Positions 38,301 to 47,656 of a stretch of DNA of 64,000 bases are shown here, in pieces (the stretch's first letter is position 1; every line of letters begins with the position of its first letter). The stretch spans positions 7,609,001-7,673,000 of the forward strand of contig NC_084933.1 in assembly GCF_958298935.1 (NCBI RefSeq), read 5' to 3'. The notes below the pieces were generated by a model. That model had not been told where the DNA came from. It ran no database searches and worked only from the letters and a program-made list of their open reading frames with translations. Position numbers and translations under genes: made by a program. The DNA is from Phragmites australis (lineage: Eukaryota; Streptophyta; Magnoliopsida; Poales; Poaceae).

Positions 38301-41300
38301 CTGATAATCTCCAACAGATCCCATGCAGCGTAGATGCGTGAGCTCGCCGAAAGGACTGCTACGAACCGGAGGGCCGAACCGGACATTGACGAAGTCGACG
38401 AATTGTGGCCAAGTTGGCACCCCTCGATTACGTTCCAGGCGGTAGTACCACTACCGAGCCGTTCCCATCATATAGAACGACGCTAGCCAAACATTTTCAT
38501 CCTCCGGCGTGTGTTGGGCGAGGAAGAACTGTTCGCAGCAGTGTAGCCAAATCATGGTGTCTTCCTTGCCGTCGAAATCTGGAAAACGAAACTTGTGCAC
38601 ATGGGAAGCCGGTCGTTCAATGTGACAGTGGCTAATGCAGACTTGCGCTCGTTGGATAGCTTACCGGAGCCACCGGCTTCGCTGTTGCCAGTGCCGTTGG
38701 TCTCACGCACCAGCGCTTTACTTTGCAGATGGTTGACGACCACATTGAGCGACGAGAACTACGTCGGATATGTGAGATTTCATCGCTGTGATGATCAACC
38801 GCCGAGAGAATTTTGTCGAGCTTCGACATGATGTTGGCCATGGTCACAGGATTGCCCATGAATGATACCAAAGATGATATGAACTGGGGAAGGGGGAGGC
38901 GTACTCACCCTCTTTGCAGAGGCTCGGGAGGAGTACTCGCCCTCTTTGCAGAGGCTCTGAGCAGCAATTAGATGAAGCTAACTTATTTCATTGCTTGATT
39001 CCTTCAACTTTCGGCCACTCCCTAAATAAGTAGCGTTTACACGATTTCTAGCAACCAAATCTCTAACTCAACCGAACTAACTTAAGCTTCATCTTTGCTG
39101 AACTAACTTAAGCTCAACTGATCTGGCGAACTAACTTAAGCCCATGAATCTAAATTGAACTAACTCTTATTTGATCTGGCGAATCTCAACTGAACTAACT
39201 TAAGCTTATCAACTCTATCCTTAACCTGCCACCGATCCTTGCTACGCCTGGACTGCCTTGTGCCACCTCCCGTAGGTGCGCCCGACAAAAGCATCTACGA
39301 CACGCAGCAATTGGAAACTGGCGACCACTGGTTGAAGGAAGACATCTATTGCGCGAACATCTTGGGCACGAACTATGGAAACTGACGTAAATTTCCTCTC
39401 GTCGCCGCCGGATTTCTTGAGACCCTTAGGGTCATTAATGTAATAAAGTTAACGTTGTAATAAGAGATATTATTCTATTATTACACTTATGACATCACTA
39501 TATGTATATAACTTGATCCTGACATACATATAGTTGCATTCTGTTTGGTCTTAAAATCAGGTGTAACACAAATTCTTGTGTAAATTACAAAGCCACAATA
39601 CAATATGATGTCAGTGAACAAAAAGTTCTGTTGCATAACAAAATGAATAACTTATGCATCCAAATGGAACTATAAGAAATATAGGAGATTTTGGCTGGAT
39701 AGTAGACTCAGCATTGAGTTTTCTACTGGTCAAAGTGCCATGCTCCATTTGATCATAAAATCAGAGGTGGCTATTTTTGTCATCAAAATTTAACTCATAC
39801 CTTGACAAGTTGTCTCACGTTTGGTCTGCTGGGGCCATACTGTCCAATTATAGAATCACCATAAACTTGGTAGCTCTCAAGGATCTGAAACAGAGAGTTC
39901 AGCCAAAAGAAGAAATAACTGGCAGCTCAAAACAAATATGTCTAATGCTAAACCTGGCGACGAGAAATACATCTTGTTGGCATGCAATAGATTTCCCCAT
40001 CCACATGCCCCAGCATGTTCCATGGACTGGAAAATTCATCCACCAAAAATGAAATTATTAAAGATATAACTAACATGGAAATTACTACTCAAAACAATTC
40101 CTTCCAGAAAAGGAAAAAATATGTGACCATTGTAATCTCAAAGGGTACAAGCAAGTCTATATCCAATTTTTCACTTTAGTTTGCAAATTGGAAAACATAA
40201 AGCTTTGTTGTAAAATTTGTGAATTGGAAAACATAAACTGAAAGGAAACAAAAGTTTTCAATAAAAGACCATACTTATTATATGCGGCCCGGCCAACCAT
40301 AACTCCATCCACACCTTGTCTTATCGATGCACTAACCTGCAACAAAACAGAAAATTTTCAATCGAACTGACACAAGGTTAAAACTAATGAAAATTTCAAA
40401 TGTCAACATTGCATAAACCTGACAAGGAGAGAAATGTGTCTAGACTCGACTCTGACATGTAAAATAACCTTTACATAAATTTCAAAATCTAAACCGATTC
40501 GAAGATAATCAATATGTAACTAAAAACAGATCCATCTATACAACGACAGACAAAACTCACAAGGCAATCATTGGTAGAAATTATGTTATGCAATATTGCA
40601 ACATGAGTTTCTTGAATTGAAGAAAACGGCTGCATTTTCTAGCCACAAAAAAATCCACCCAATTTTGAGGTAGAATAAAGTGTAATACCATTCACATCAA
40701 GACAGAAATCTGAACTGATGGCCACATTGTTCAATGAGGTCATGAAAGTAGCAACTTATAAGAATTGAAGCAACAAAATGAGAAAGAGAATTTCACAGAG
40801 ACCTAATTTTCCACAGGAAAAAGGAGCATTCAATTGTACGATAATCACTTACTTGATCAATAGTAGTTATACCTCCATTTAGAGTAAACCGTACTTCTGG
40901 GAAGTCTCGCAACAAAGCAAAACAGTACTCATATCTGCAACATTGATAATTAAAAAAGCTTCAAACTGTACCATGCAACCAAACTGATATAAAGCAAAGC
41001 ATTTAACACAGGCATGTCGCAATTCAATTACATCATAGCATTCTCTATCTAGGTGCTGTGGCTAGGATTGACAATTCAGAATCCAGACATTTCCCGGTAG
41101 GAAATCTGCTTTCTTAATTCTTAATCGTCCAGAACTGGGTACGTGGATTAATCCGAAGTATAACACGTAATAATAATTATTTTTTCAGTAAATAGGGCTG
41201 AAGAAAATATGTTAAAAGAGCCGCACATCAGCTTCAACATGATACATTAGTATCTCAAGTGACATTTAGTATAGTTTATGTACATGATTTTTTCCTTCCT

Positions 41301-43284
41301 AGAGATATTAGTGGTGCCCTAGTGCAAATCATGAATGCTTTCTTATGCAAAAAGATGTAGCAGGAAAACATACTTCAATGGAGGAACCTTCCGATTCTCT
41401 GCAGGACTGAGGCCACTAAGCAATGCCTTCCGTGCATGAATGATGAAATGCCTAGTTGGTGATTTTGAGACAACCCTATCTACAAACTCACCTAGTGAAA
41501 TAAATCAAAATACATAAATGTTAGGGAACATTATAGCATATATTATACCATGCCACTATGCCAGAACAGTAGGGGGAATTAACCATCACGAAATAATAGG
41601 CTCCTAAGAGAATGTAAAACTAAAAACCATGAAAAAAATAGTAGCTCTGGTTATAACAAGCAACGGAACTTGTTTCTAAAAACATGCAACCAAACTACAG
41701 ATTTAAAAATATTTCAACCTATTTACTGAAACTATAAACCTCGTATCAATATATCAGGCAATGATGGAATCAGAAGAAATGAGACTGTTGAAGCTATCTT
41801 GAATAAATGAATGAGGAGATCATCATATCTATGTTGCTTTAGTATGACATGAAGCTTGAACCATGTAGCACAAGACTGTTTTATCAAATTTGAATAACAA
41901 GAGAAGCCTCTGCGAGATTGTTTCAAGTAAATAGAATTTGAATTTCCCACTAACTGGAACTATTTTGCCTAACATATTGGGAAAGGTTAGATTCATAAGA
42001 TTCATAAGTCATAACCAGATGCTGAACAGAAATTAATCAACTAACTGCAGTTTGCAGCTACCGTCTGTTGCTTTACTAGTCCTCAAAACTTCTTGTATGG
42101 GTTGCCCAATTCTGGCCACATTAGTTTGCAGCTAGACTCGGTTGCTCACTTTCTTTGTGCACATACATAATGGAATAGAATGCTATCTCAACTCAGGATG
42201 TCCCTTCCAATATTTGACAAGCCTACTGAAGATCTTAGAAGTCATCAAATGTTTCTGAAGAAGACTCACAGAGTTCTTCATAAGAGTCACGATCATCAAC
42301 ACCAATTCTGCATTTAACGCTGACAGGGACATCACAGTTGGCTGCAATAGCTGCCATAGCATCCCCTACGAACTTCATAAAACTGAATCAACATTGATTA
42401 AGGACCGAGAGAAAGCATATTCACATCATTGTGGTTTCACTATGTTGAATTCATGGAGCAAACCTCTGGATCAAACATTAAACGAGCACCAAAGCACCCA
42501 TGACCAGCAACTTTGCCACTGGGACAGCCACAGCTAACATAAGAGTAATGTGTAAATTATTTGAAATAATAGAATACAACTGCATGATTAGATGAGATAC
42601 AACTGATGTTGTTACTTTAGGTTGATCTCATCATATGAATAAGCATTTGCCAGTTCAGTCGCCTTCGCCAGATTTTCCAGATTACTTCCACCGATTTGCA
42701 GCACAATGGGATGCTGTTCCTCAGGAAATGCTAAAAATCTATCCTGCATGTTTTGACAGTAAGAATCTGAATCCATCAGCTTTATCACAATTGTTCTAGA
42801 CATGTTTTATAGCTGTATTTATCTGCCAGGTTCGACAACATGTGGAAAGCTTGTAAACGAACACGCTCACCAAGTTATCTTTCTGGTGCACGATGGTCTC
42901 GGCAACGACCATCTCCGTGTACAGCCACGCGTGCCTGGAGATGAGCCGTGCGAGCGTCCGGTAGTGGTTGTCCGTCCAGTCCATCATCGGCGCGACGCTG
43001 CAGGGAGTGCCGAGCAAGAAACCAAGCACCAAATCAGCGCTCTCCACACATACGCTACCCAAGAATCTCCCCGCAGCTTGCCTATCTGGTAGTTCTGCTC
43101 ACCTGAACAATGGAGGGAGGTGCTCTCCAGCGGCCGGCGCGGATGCGGAGCTTGCCACGCGGCACGGCCGCGCGCCGGGGGCGCGCGGCGAGAAACGGCC
43201 GCGGAGGAAGGAACTGGGGATGCCGGGAGCCAGTGGTGGCGACAGCAGGGCGTGCCTCGCGGCGGACCGCATCGCCATGGCCAT
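23386..43284 (-). CDS. tRNA-dihydrouridine(20/20a) synthase, DusA type, organelle-targeted (12 exons)
   Basis: This FMN enzyme reduces uridine to dihydrouridine in the tRNA D-loop. Exons in transcript order are 43284-43103, 42997-42871, 42743-42616, 42533-42464, 42372-42270, 41491-41374, 40934-40853, 40336-40275, 40026-39954, 39884-39801, 24368-24288 and 23574-23386. All introns are GT-AG and phases agree, giving 1299 nt and about 432 aa. The Ala/Arg/Ser-rich first 60 residues look like a plastid or mitochondrial transit peptide. I chose the ATG at 43284; the frame is open further upstream but has no earlier ATG. Motifs in order are [39 protein letters not shown] (with the family's catalytic Cys), [18 protein letters not shown] and GVMVGRAAY. 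The family-typical C-terminal tail comes from the last two exons. Intron 10 (24369-39800) contains nested retrotransposons, yet no exon is damaged. Confidence 0.95.
24698..24704 (-). repeat. Collapsed 3' LTR of C1 (seven bases left)
   Basis: Between the duplication CAAAT and the C-rich tract lies only TGTAACA, which equals the last seven bases of the right LTR (to 39568). An almost complete internal deletion of the LTR is the simplest explanation. Confidence 0.55.
24848..25990 (-). pseudogene. C1 integrase with C-terminal chromodomain
   Basis: The minus strand carries the integrase core at 25594-25919 ([34 protein letters not shown], ending [10 protein letters not shown]; the usual S-D-R-D is S-D-W-D here). 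The C-terminal part at 24848-25126 contains [19 protein letters not shown] and FQLEDKLF, a chromodomain, which in such elements reads histone marks and directs insertion. The frame is broken between the parts, including around 25250-25590. Confidence 0.8.
26500..26862 (-). pseudogene. C1 RNase H, 5' part cut by G2
   Basis: On the minus strand from 26862 the frame gives [16 protein letters not shown], the end of the RT thumb region, then [19 protein letters not shown] and [16 protein letters not shown], the start of RNase H. The sequence upstream of this in the element lies at the other side of the G2 insertion. Confidence 0.75.
26863..27484 (+). repeat. 5' LTR of G2
   Basis: This 622-bp LTR runs from TGTTGGGGATTATCTCCC to CTTCGATCCCAACA. 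The terminus is shared with the G1 LTR. A TATAAAT box lies at 27354-27360, about 130 bp before the LTR end. Confidence 0.9.
27486..27502 (+). other. Primer binding site of G2
   Basis: TGGCGCCGTCTGGGGG follows the LTR end after one base. TGGCGCCGT fits the acceptor end of a tRNA-Asp-like primer, as in the related Athila and Tat elements. Pairing beyond nine bases is poor. Confidence 0.75.
27520..29040 (+). pseudogene. G2 gag
   Basis: The ATG at 27520 ([11 protein letters not shown]) is the first in the mRNA after the LTR. An N-terminal Pro/Gly-rich part contains a run of about 17 G (27645-27661). An acidic coiled-coil stretch (27800-28070) ends in a TAG at 27922-27924, and a second TAG sits near 28186. 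The gag core (28204-29025) has [31 protein letters not shown] and [12 protein letters not shown]. The zinc-knuckle region ([12 protein letters not shown]) lies in another frame near 28960-29010. At least two stops and one frameshift make the gene non-functional. Confidence 0.85.
29374..30048 (+). pseudogene. G2 protease region
   Basis: The protein segment contains [18 protein letters not shown], the aspartic protease site in the D-G-G form, and further on [17 protein letters not shown] at 29602 breaks the frame. The 33-base stretch encoding [11 protein letters not shown] is present twice in tandem (about 29689-29756), and G1 has a single version of this region. The segment ends at a TGA near 30046. 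Confidence 0.8.
30142..30915 (+). pseudogene. G2 reverse transcriptase
   Basis: The reading frame is open from 30142 and covers the RT domain: [47 protein letters not shown] and the catalytic box [11 protein letters not shown] (F-V-D-D in place of Y-V-D-D). It ends with [12 protein letters not shown], after which a frameshift near 30915 passes into the next reading frame. The preceding part is separated by a stop near 30046. Confidence 0.9.
30917..33263 (+). pseudogene. G2 RNase H, second (archaeal-type) RNase H and integrase
   Basis: An open frame of 688 codons (30917-32983) holds the gypsy RNase H ([19 protein letters not shown]), then a second RNase H with [49 protein letters not shown] and [12 protein letters not shown]. 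These give the D, E, D and D of an RNase H fold distinct from the first. The integrase follows with a zinc region ([29 protein letters not shown]) and a DDE core ([34 protein letters not shown]). The frame breaks at 32983. The C-terminal part ([29 protein letters not shown]) continues in other frames to the stop at 33261. Double RNase H is a mark of the Tat lineage. Confidence 0.9.
33591..34180. repeat. 107-bp tandem array, about 5.5 units
   Basis: Units begin GCTAAGAGTGCCTGCCCC at 33591, 33699, 33806, 33913 and 34020, with a last one at 34129 (GCCAAGAGTG), so spacing is 107-109 bases. Copies differ by few substitutions. The array lies between the pol stop (33263) and the stop of the antisense gene (34457). 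Frames running through it on the minus strand repeat the same peptide and are artefacts. G1 has one unit at the equivalent place. Confidence 0.95.
34457..36720 (-). pseudogene. Antisense multi-exon gene of G2, 5' part deleted
   Basis: Read on the minus strand, the gene starts inside the acidic region (from about 36720). [20 protein letters not shown] and a Ser/Glu-rich part follow, then [15 protein letters not shown] and a donor near 36072. The next exon, after TACTTCAG near 36010, encodes the coiled coil ([20 protein letters not shown]) and the block [20 protein letters not shown] to [16 protein letters not shown] (35243-35626). The last exon (about 34950-34457) contains [20 protein letters not shown] and ends FHASEGIAY. 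In-frame stops occur near 36001 and 35688. Sequence, exon order and intron sites match the G1 copy. Exons 1 and 2 with the Transposase_28-like domain, and the promoter, are lost with the 3' LTR. Confidence 0.8.
36723..37887 (-). pseudogene. C1 protease and reverse transcriptase
   Basis: The minus strand from about 37730 gives the protease site [19 protein letters not shown]. The RT follows with [48 protein letters not shown] and the catalytic box [13 protein letters not shown], ending with HLQHICVVF where the G2 fragment begins. The long frame (36863-37840) is open, and a short frameshift separates the FFDD part. The downstream RT codons are missing. Confidence 0.85.
37888..38871 (-). pseudogene. 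C1 gag
   Basis: The first ATG region after the PBS gives [20 protein letters not shown] near 38855-38800, a gag N-terminus. The gag core lies at 38163-38420 ([34 protein letters not shown]). A basic and proline-rich tail (37837-38166) follows. Frames are broken between these parts. No zinc knuckle is clearly visible. Confidence 0.75.
38863..38870 (-). other. Primer binding site of C1
   Basis: The minus strand reads TGGTATCA four bases after the LTR end (…ATATCA). This is the standard initiator-methionine tRNA primer site of chromoviruses. The following bases diverge. Confidence 0.65.
38875..39568 (-). repeat. 5' LTR of C1
   Basis: This 694-bp LTR begins TGTTACACCTGATTTTAAG on the minus strand (39568) and ends ATATCA (38875). 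Inside at 39060-39210 the phrase GAACTAACTTAAGC occurs several times as an irregular minisatellite. The CAAAT duplication abuts at 39569-39573. Confidence 0.75.
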
Positions 43285-44070
43285 CCCGAGCACCCAACGG
43301 CTTCCGAGTGCGGCGGCCGCCACCTCTGCTGGGGAGGACGGGGATACGGTCGCTGCTCGCAAGGGGCGAGGGGCGAGTGGCCGTGGCAGTTCGGACAACT
43401 GAGCCGCCCGATCTGAGACGAACGGTGGAGATTGTGTCCTGACGTGACGCTAATTGTTTTCTATATTTCCCCGTTTGAATCGAGGTGATGCATCGTCAAT
43501 AGGAGAAAGGCAGTAAATAATTTGAGGAGTAATTGTTTTTTAAAAAAGGATTGTCTAACTATGTGTGTGACAGATTTTGTAAGAGAAAATCTGTTAAATT
43601 TTCAGCTAATAGAAAGTTAACATGTGATAAAAGAAAAATCTGACAAATAGCAAAATGAAAAATGACAGATTTCTGAAATAGGCGAACTATCCGCGAATAG
43701 GTTAAAAAACCCAATATCCAATAGCAAAGAAATCATTTTGTGTTCTTCTATATTCAAACTGCTACATCATCCAATTCTTCTGTTCCCCTAAGTTTAGGCC
43801 GACTATCCGCGAATAGGTTAAAAAACCCAAAATCCAATAGCAAAGATATCATTTTGTGTTCTTCTATATTCAAACTGCTACATCGTCTAATTCTTCTGTT
43901 CCCCTAAGTCAATCTGCAACTGTATGCTTGCTAGATTGCATTGACAATTTGATTGCCTCTCTTATTAGCTTTATTTTCTCTCTGCGAACAATGAACAAAC
44001 AGACAATATGAACATAGTAATGATCATAGTTCAATGAACTTAAATATTATTTTGTTTAGGAACATATGAT
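43285..44070. promoter_or_regulatory. Upstream region of the Dus gene with a 118-bp tandem duplication
   Basis: The region upstream of the ATG at 43284 is GC-rich to about 43420 (likely leader and core promoter) and AT-rich beyond. A block starting CGAACTATCCGCGAATAGG (about 43682) and ending TTCCCCTAAG is repeated directly with few changes to about 43912. I do not see a clear TATA box at a fitting distance. Confidence 0.5.
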
Positions 44071-44071
44071 A

Positions 44072-44640
44072 GCCAATATTAAACTTCTCAAAAGGCATCT
44101 CAGCACAGTCAAGGACATCCCACGCATGTCTAAAACGTGGCAACTATATGCAAAATTTATAAATTTTATGGAACATAAACAAACTGATATAACTATAAAA
44201 GAGAGAAAAATTGAGACAAAAATAAAGAGAAAGGCAGATAAATTAGAGACAATAAGAGGAATAGAGAGATCAATGTATATGTATAAAGAGAAAGATAAAA
44301 ATAGATTGAGACAAAGATAGAAAAATAGATAGATAGGGGGTGAACAGAGAGAAAGAAATCGGATAATAGGAGGGAGAGAAATACATAGAGAGAGAAACGG
44401 AGAAAAAGATAGAAACATAAATAAAGTGAAAGAGAGATAAATTAGAGACAATGAGAGGAACATAAAGATTAATATTATATACATGTAGAGAGAGCTAGAT
44501 AGAAATAGATAGAGATAAACATAGAAAAATAGAGACACAAGAAGATATAAAGGTAGAGAAAGAACATAATGAGAGAGAGATAAATAGATAGAGAAAGATA
44601 GAGTGACAGAGAGAAAAATAGAGCTGTGTAGTGGAATAAA
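44072..44640. repeat. Purine-rich low-complexity tract (GAGA/GATA-like)
   Basis: About 570 bases are dominated by AGAGAGA, GATAGA and AAATAGA runs on the plus strand. The 200-codon minus-strand frame over it is a repetitive Leu/Ser/Tyr/Phe stretch that merely reflects this composition. Confidence 0.9.
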
Positions 44641-44713
44641 AATCTCTCCAAACCACATGTAAGGATGATCGTGTAAAGTCTAAGAATCAATAATACAATG
44701 GTGTGAGGAACGG

Positions 44714-45780
44714 TGATGCGTGTTTATCCGATCTTCCGAAGGTAATATGATAAATAGATTAGTGGAGTTTCGACGTTGATGATCTAAAGGCTTCGAACAG
44801 AATAGATCGAGAACCCTCGCAACCACTACACCACTACTCCATGGTTGTCAACCGCACACTTGATGTGCGTTTGTCCGATCTTTCGAAAGGTAATATGATA
44901 AGTCAATTGATGAAGTTTTGACGTTGATGATCCAAAGGCTCCAAAAAGAACAGATCGAGAATTCTCGCAACCAATACACCACTACTCCATGGTTATCAAC
45001 CGTGTCAAGACGCGGTTGACCTCGTCAAGAAGGCTTTTTCTGCAAGCGAATTAAGAACACAAGCAAGAACAAGTAGATGCAATCTAAATATTACTAATTA
45101 CTAATGAAGTACTCGAGTTGGGGTTATACAAACCGAACAAGCGGCGAAATTACCTAAAATAGAATAATCTTAGCAAAACCCATACCTAAACTATGATGAC
45201 TACTGTGTATATATAAGGGGGACGTCAGGAGATCGGCCTAGGGTTGTGTAACCATGGAAAGAGGCGTGCACAACCTGGACTTCGACCCCGACACGATTAC
45301 AAGACCCGACAAGGTCTAAAATGATGGAGCAACACCTTATTTCTTTGACTCTAAATAAACTATAAGAAATATTTGATCGAGCTCATATACATTGGAAAGA
45401 GCTCGTCGTAAGCTTTTCAGAATGTACAAGATTGTCTAAAACGGATTTCGTATGAGAGAGCTATACCCATTTTACTGACGTATTATCCTGCGACTTGACC
45501 ATGACCACGACTACGACCACGACTAGAGCTCAACCTCAAGTTTGAGTAGACTTGGCCTTCAAAGGGTGACGTCCAGTTAAGGTTGTGGTGCTTCTCCCAT
45601 GTTTCTAAGTAATAAAATATCACAAGAATTTAGTAGTAACCCATCCAAGGAAGCATGAACAGCGAGAAATGAGTTCACCTGGTGGTCTAATATTCGTGCA
45701 CGTGCTCTTGTAATTGGACCTTCTATGATTTGAGAATTATTGACGGTATTGATCATATCCGAAGGAGCCATTGGCTCATA
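44714..45780 (-). repeat. 3' LTR of K1 with a 147-bp internal duplication
   Basis: The LTR is 1067 bp, against about 915 bp for its two relatives. The surplus is a tandem duplication: the block starting TGATGCGTGTTTATCCGATC (44714) is repeated from TGATGTGCGTTTGTCCGATC (44861). The right edge GGCTCATA abuts the polypurine tract (minus strand AAGAGGAGGAGGA, 45794-45781). Confidence 0.85.
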
Positions 45781-46926
45781 TCCTCCTCCTCTTGAATTGG
45801 AGTCGTACTCGATTCAAGCTCTTCTTCTTCTCCCAAGTAGGACTTCAGATCTAAAATGTTAAATATGGGACTAACCCCAAAATCTACATGTAGGTCTAAT
45901 TTGTATGCATTGTCATTGATTTTCTCAATTAGCTTAAATGATCCATCAGCTCTAGACATCAATTTTGACTTTCTTAGTTCTGGAAACATATCCTTCCTCA
46001 AATCCAACCAAACTAAATCACCTGGTTCAAATTTTATTTTCTTTCTACATTTACTTCCAACAATACTATAACTTTTAGTCATGCTCTTTATATTCTTTTT
46101 AGTTGTTTCATGCAACTTAAGAATAAATGCATCACATTTCTTAGCATCTAAATTAAATCTTTCAAAAGTAGACAAATATAGTAAATCAATAGGAGCACTG
46201 GGATTAAATCCGAATTTACCTTGGTGGTGGAGTGTACCAACTTGTTGTAAGCAAATTCAATATGTGGCAAACACTCTTCCCACATCCTCAAATTCTTTTT
46301 AGAACTACCCGTAACATGGTAGATAATGTATGGTTGACAACCTCTATTTGACCATCGGTTTGAGGATGACACGTAGTAGAAAACAGCAGCTTTGTCCTTA
46401 ATATATTCCAAAATGACCTCCAAAAGTGACTCAAAATTTTTGTATCACGATCCATGACGATAGTATTAGGTACTCCATGTAGTCAAACGATTTTCCTGAA
46501 AAATAAATCAGCTATGTTTGTAGCATCATCGCTCTTGTGATAAGGTATAAAATGTGCTATTTTAGAAAAATGATCCATAATTACAAATATGCTATACCTC
46601 CCCCTTTTTCTCCTAGGAAATCCTAAAACAAAATTCATAGAAATATCCTTCCAAAATGCATTAGGAACATGAAGAGATATATCAAGACCATGTGGATTTA
46701 AGCGAGACTTAGCTTTATTGCAAGTGGTTCAACGTGATACGTAGCGCTTGACGTCACGTCTCATCTTTGGCCAAAAGAAATGAGCGACCAACACATCTTT
46801 AGTCTTCTTTGATCTAAAATGTACCATCAATCCTCCACCATACGCCTCCTGCAACAACAAAAGACGAACGGAGCTAGCTGAAATGCATAACTTGTTAGTA
46901 TGATAGAGCAATCCATCATTTAGCAC
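45577..46926 (-). pseudogene. K1 integrase, C-terminus extending into the 3' LTR
   Basis: The minus strand gives the zinc-region piece (46729-46926, HFRSKKTKDVLVAHFFWPKM), a decayed core and the C-terminal module (45753-46423) with FEPGDLVWLDLRKDMFPELR and INDNAYKLDLHVDFGVSPIF. A frameshift near the LTR edge follows. The frame 45577-45771 (GPITRARARILDHQVNSF) then carries on the usual end of the polyprotein about 200 bases into the LTR. Coding into the LTR is a feature I recall for CRM-type elements. Confidence 0.8.
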
Positions 46927-46999
46927 ATATTTATTCTATATTTTTTCTTTTTTACAATGTTCAAGCACTTCTTTAAAATCTAAATCAGCAGCATACAAG

Positions 47000-47650
47000 T
47001 GCTTAATGGTCTCTAAACTAAAAATCTTATGATCAAGTTAAGATAACATGGTATAACGTCTAGAAAGCGCATCAGCAATCACATTGTCCTTTTCTTTCTT
47101 ATGTTTTATGATATGAAAAAGACTCTTTAAATTCTACCCCTTTAGCATGTTTATTCAGTTTAGCTTGACTTCTAATATGTTTCAGCGCTCATGATCAGAA
47201 TGTATAACAAATTCTTTGGGCCATAGATAATGTTGCCAAGTTTCAAGCACACGAACTAAATCATACAATTCTTTATCATAAGTGGAATAATTCAGACTTA
47301 GCCCACTTAATTTCTCACTGAAATAAGCAATAGTTTTACTTTCTTGAATTAGCACACCTCCAATTCTAATCCCACTAGCATTACATTCTAGTTCAAAAGT
47401 CTTACCAAAATCAGGGAGTTAGAGCAATGGAGTACTGGTGAGCTTCTCTTTCAACAACTTGAATGTTTGTTCTTGTTCAGGTTCCCATTTGAATACTACT
47501 TCTTTCTTTGTCAACTCGTTTAATGGAGCAGTAATGATGCGGAAATCCCGTACAAATCACCGATAGAAACCCGTAAGACCATGAAAACTTCTCACTTGTG
47601 TAGCAGTCTCAGGAGTTGGTCATCCCTTTATGGCTTTGATTTTTGTTTCA
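47000..47650 (-). pseudogene. K1 RNase H fragment
   Basis: Left of the solo LTR the minus strand reads DETKIKAIK, then RSFHGLTGFYR and a decayed RNase H region. It directly continues the RT frame that stops at the other side of the solo LTR. Frames are short and broken. Confidence 0.65.
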
Positions 47651-47656
47651 TCCACT

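Larger units (their letters stand above)
24698..39568 (-). mobile_element. Chromodomain Ty3/gypsy element C1 in Dus intron 10, interrupted by G2
   Basis: The element is read on the minus strand with 5' LTR 38875-39568, PBS 38863-38870, gag, protease, RT (right part, to about 36722), then after the G2 insertion RNase H, integrase and chromodomain (left part, 26862-24848), and a C-rich tract (24713-24724) that is the polypurine tract. The flanks carry the duplication CAAAT (24693-24697 and 39569-39573). At the left, only TGTAACA of the 3' LTR remains. About 60 codons of RT are missing at the G2 junction. Pol is full of stops, so the element is dead. Confidence 0.85.

Noticed and set aside
43110..43442. 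Plus-strand frames over the first Dus exon
   Set aside because: They are GC-driven shadows of the minus-strand exon, which joins to the rest of the gene with correct phase.
44056..44658. 200-codon minus-strand frame rich in Leu, Ser, Tyr and Phe
   Set aside because: It is the reverse of a purine-rich low-complexity tract with no domain and no complexity beyond the repeat.
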